Shown piece after piece: positions 5,133 to 5,323 of a stretch of DNA of 5,323 bases. This DNA is from a bacterium (GTDB taxonomy: Bacteria > SZUA-182 > SZUA-191 > JAJRXT01): NCBI GenBank assembly GCA_024277605.1, contig JAJRUU010000156.1:1-5323 (forward strand), in the 5' to 3' direction. The position numbers and the translations under genes were made by a program. The notes below the pieces were generated by a model. It did no database searches. It saw only the letters and a program-made list of their open reading frames with translations, and was not told where the DNA came from. Numbering within the stretch: position 1 is the stretch's first letter; each line of letters starts with the position of its first letter.

Positions 5133-5323
5133 TTATAAATGGGTTAAATAATTATGTACCAGATTGATAACCCTTTTTTTCACTTCGCTTAAGCTCCCCT
5201 TAATGCGGCAGCCTGCGGCATGATAATGCCCTCCCCCGTTGAATTCCTGGGCAAGTTGAGCCACATTCACATCACCCTTGGAACGCATGGATACCTTATA
5301 GTAATCGTCACTTATTTGATGAA
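5133..5323 (-). CDS. nrnA: C-terminal end of a DHH/DHHA1 phosphoesterase (NrnA-like, partial)
   Basis: Only the last 63 codons are in the window; the gene continues beyond the right edge. The fragment reads YYKVSMRSKGDVNVAQLAQ, then EFNGGGHYHAAGCRIKG, ending LVHNYLTHL before TAA (5133-5135). KVSMRSKG..DV..LA..F.GGGH..AAG is the DHHA1 substrate-binding signature of bifunctional oligoribonuclease/pAp phosphatase NrnA, which degrades 2-5 nucleotide RNAs and dephosphorylates 3'-phosphoadenosine 5'-phosphate in the cytoplasm. The catalytic DHH domain lies outside the window, so other DHH-DHHA1 members remain possible, though the GGGH-AAG spacing fits NrnA well. It is on the same strand as the following operon but 135 bp away. 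In many bacteria nrnA sits with rbfA and truB, which could be checked to the right. Confidence 0.85.
   Translation of the reverse strand, partial: HQISDDYYKVSMRSKGDVNVAQLAQEFNGGGHYHAAGCRIKGSLSEVKKRVINLVHNYLTHL

Overview
The window looks like chromosomal DNA from a free-living bacterium of moderate GC content, probably one with an outer membrane. Five complete or near-complete genes and one partial gene lie on the minus strand. One broken gene and a short possible gene tail lie on the plus strand. The hint of a diderm cell comes from two genes in one operon: an ATPase of the MlaF type (lipid transport ABC family) and an exported protein resembling DUF3108. The pdxA and rsmA genes in the same cluster recall the surA-pdxA-rsmA(ksgA)-apaG order of Enterobacteria. 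The sequence does not settle the phylum; Desulfobacterota, diderm Bacillota or a candidate phylum would all fit.

Layout: positions 1-176 hold a possible 3' end of a plus-strand reading frame (stop at 135-137), two tandem hairpins, and a clear Rho-independent terminator (151-170). Positions 177-322 form a 146-bp element with 19-bp imperfect terminal inverted repeats and several internal palindromes; it looks like a MITE or REP-type element. A plus-strand gene at 370-800 follows, with a very strong ribosome binding site but a one-base frameshift near 418-432. Repaired, it would encode about 143 residues and resembles a receiver domain that lacks the phosphoacceptor aspartate. It converges on the minus-strand cluster.

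The minus-strand cluster, read from right to left in its own transcription order, is: the 3' end of a DHH/DHHA1 phosphoesterase (nrnA-like), a 135-bp gap with a weak hairpin, an unrecognised 194-aa soluble protein, an MlaF-like ABC ATPase, pdxA, a DUF3108-like exported protein, and rsmA. The last five are 2-14 bp apart and so very probably form one operon with translational coupling at several junctions. The operon mixes vitamin B6 synthesis (pdxA), 16S rRNA dimethylation (rsmA) and envelope functions (the ATPase and the DUF3108-like protein). No permease (MlaE) or substrate-binding protein (MlaD) for the ATPase lies in the window.

No tRNA, rRNA, CRISPR array or phage gene was seen. The parts that most deserve a second look are the inverted-repeat element at 177-322, the frameshifted pseudo-receiver gene beside it, and the unrecognised 194-aa protein heading the operon.
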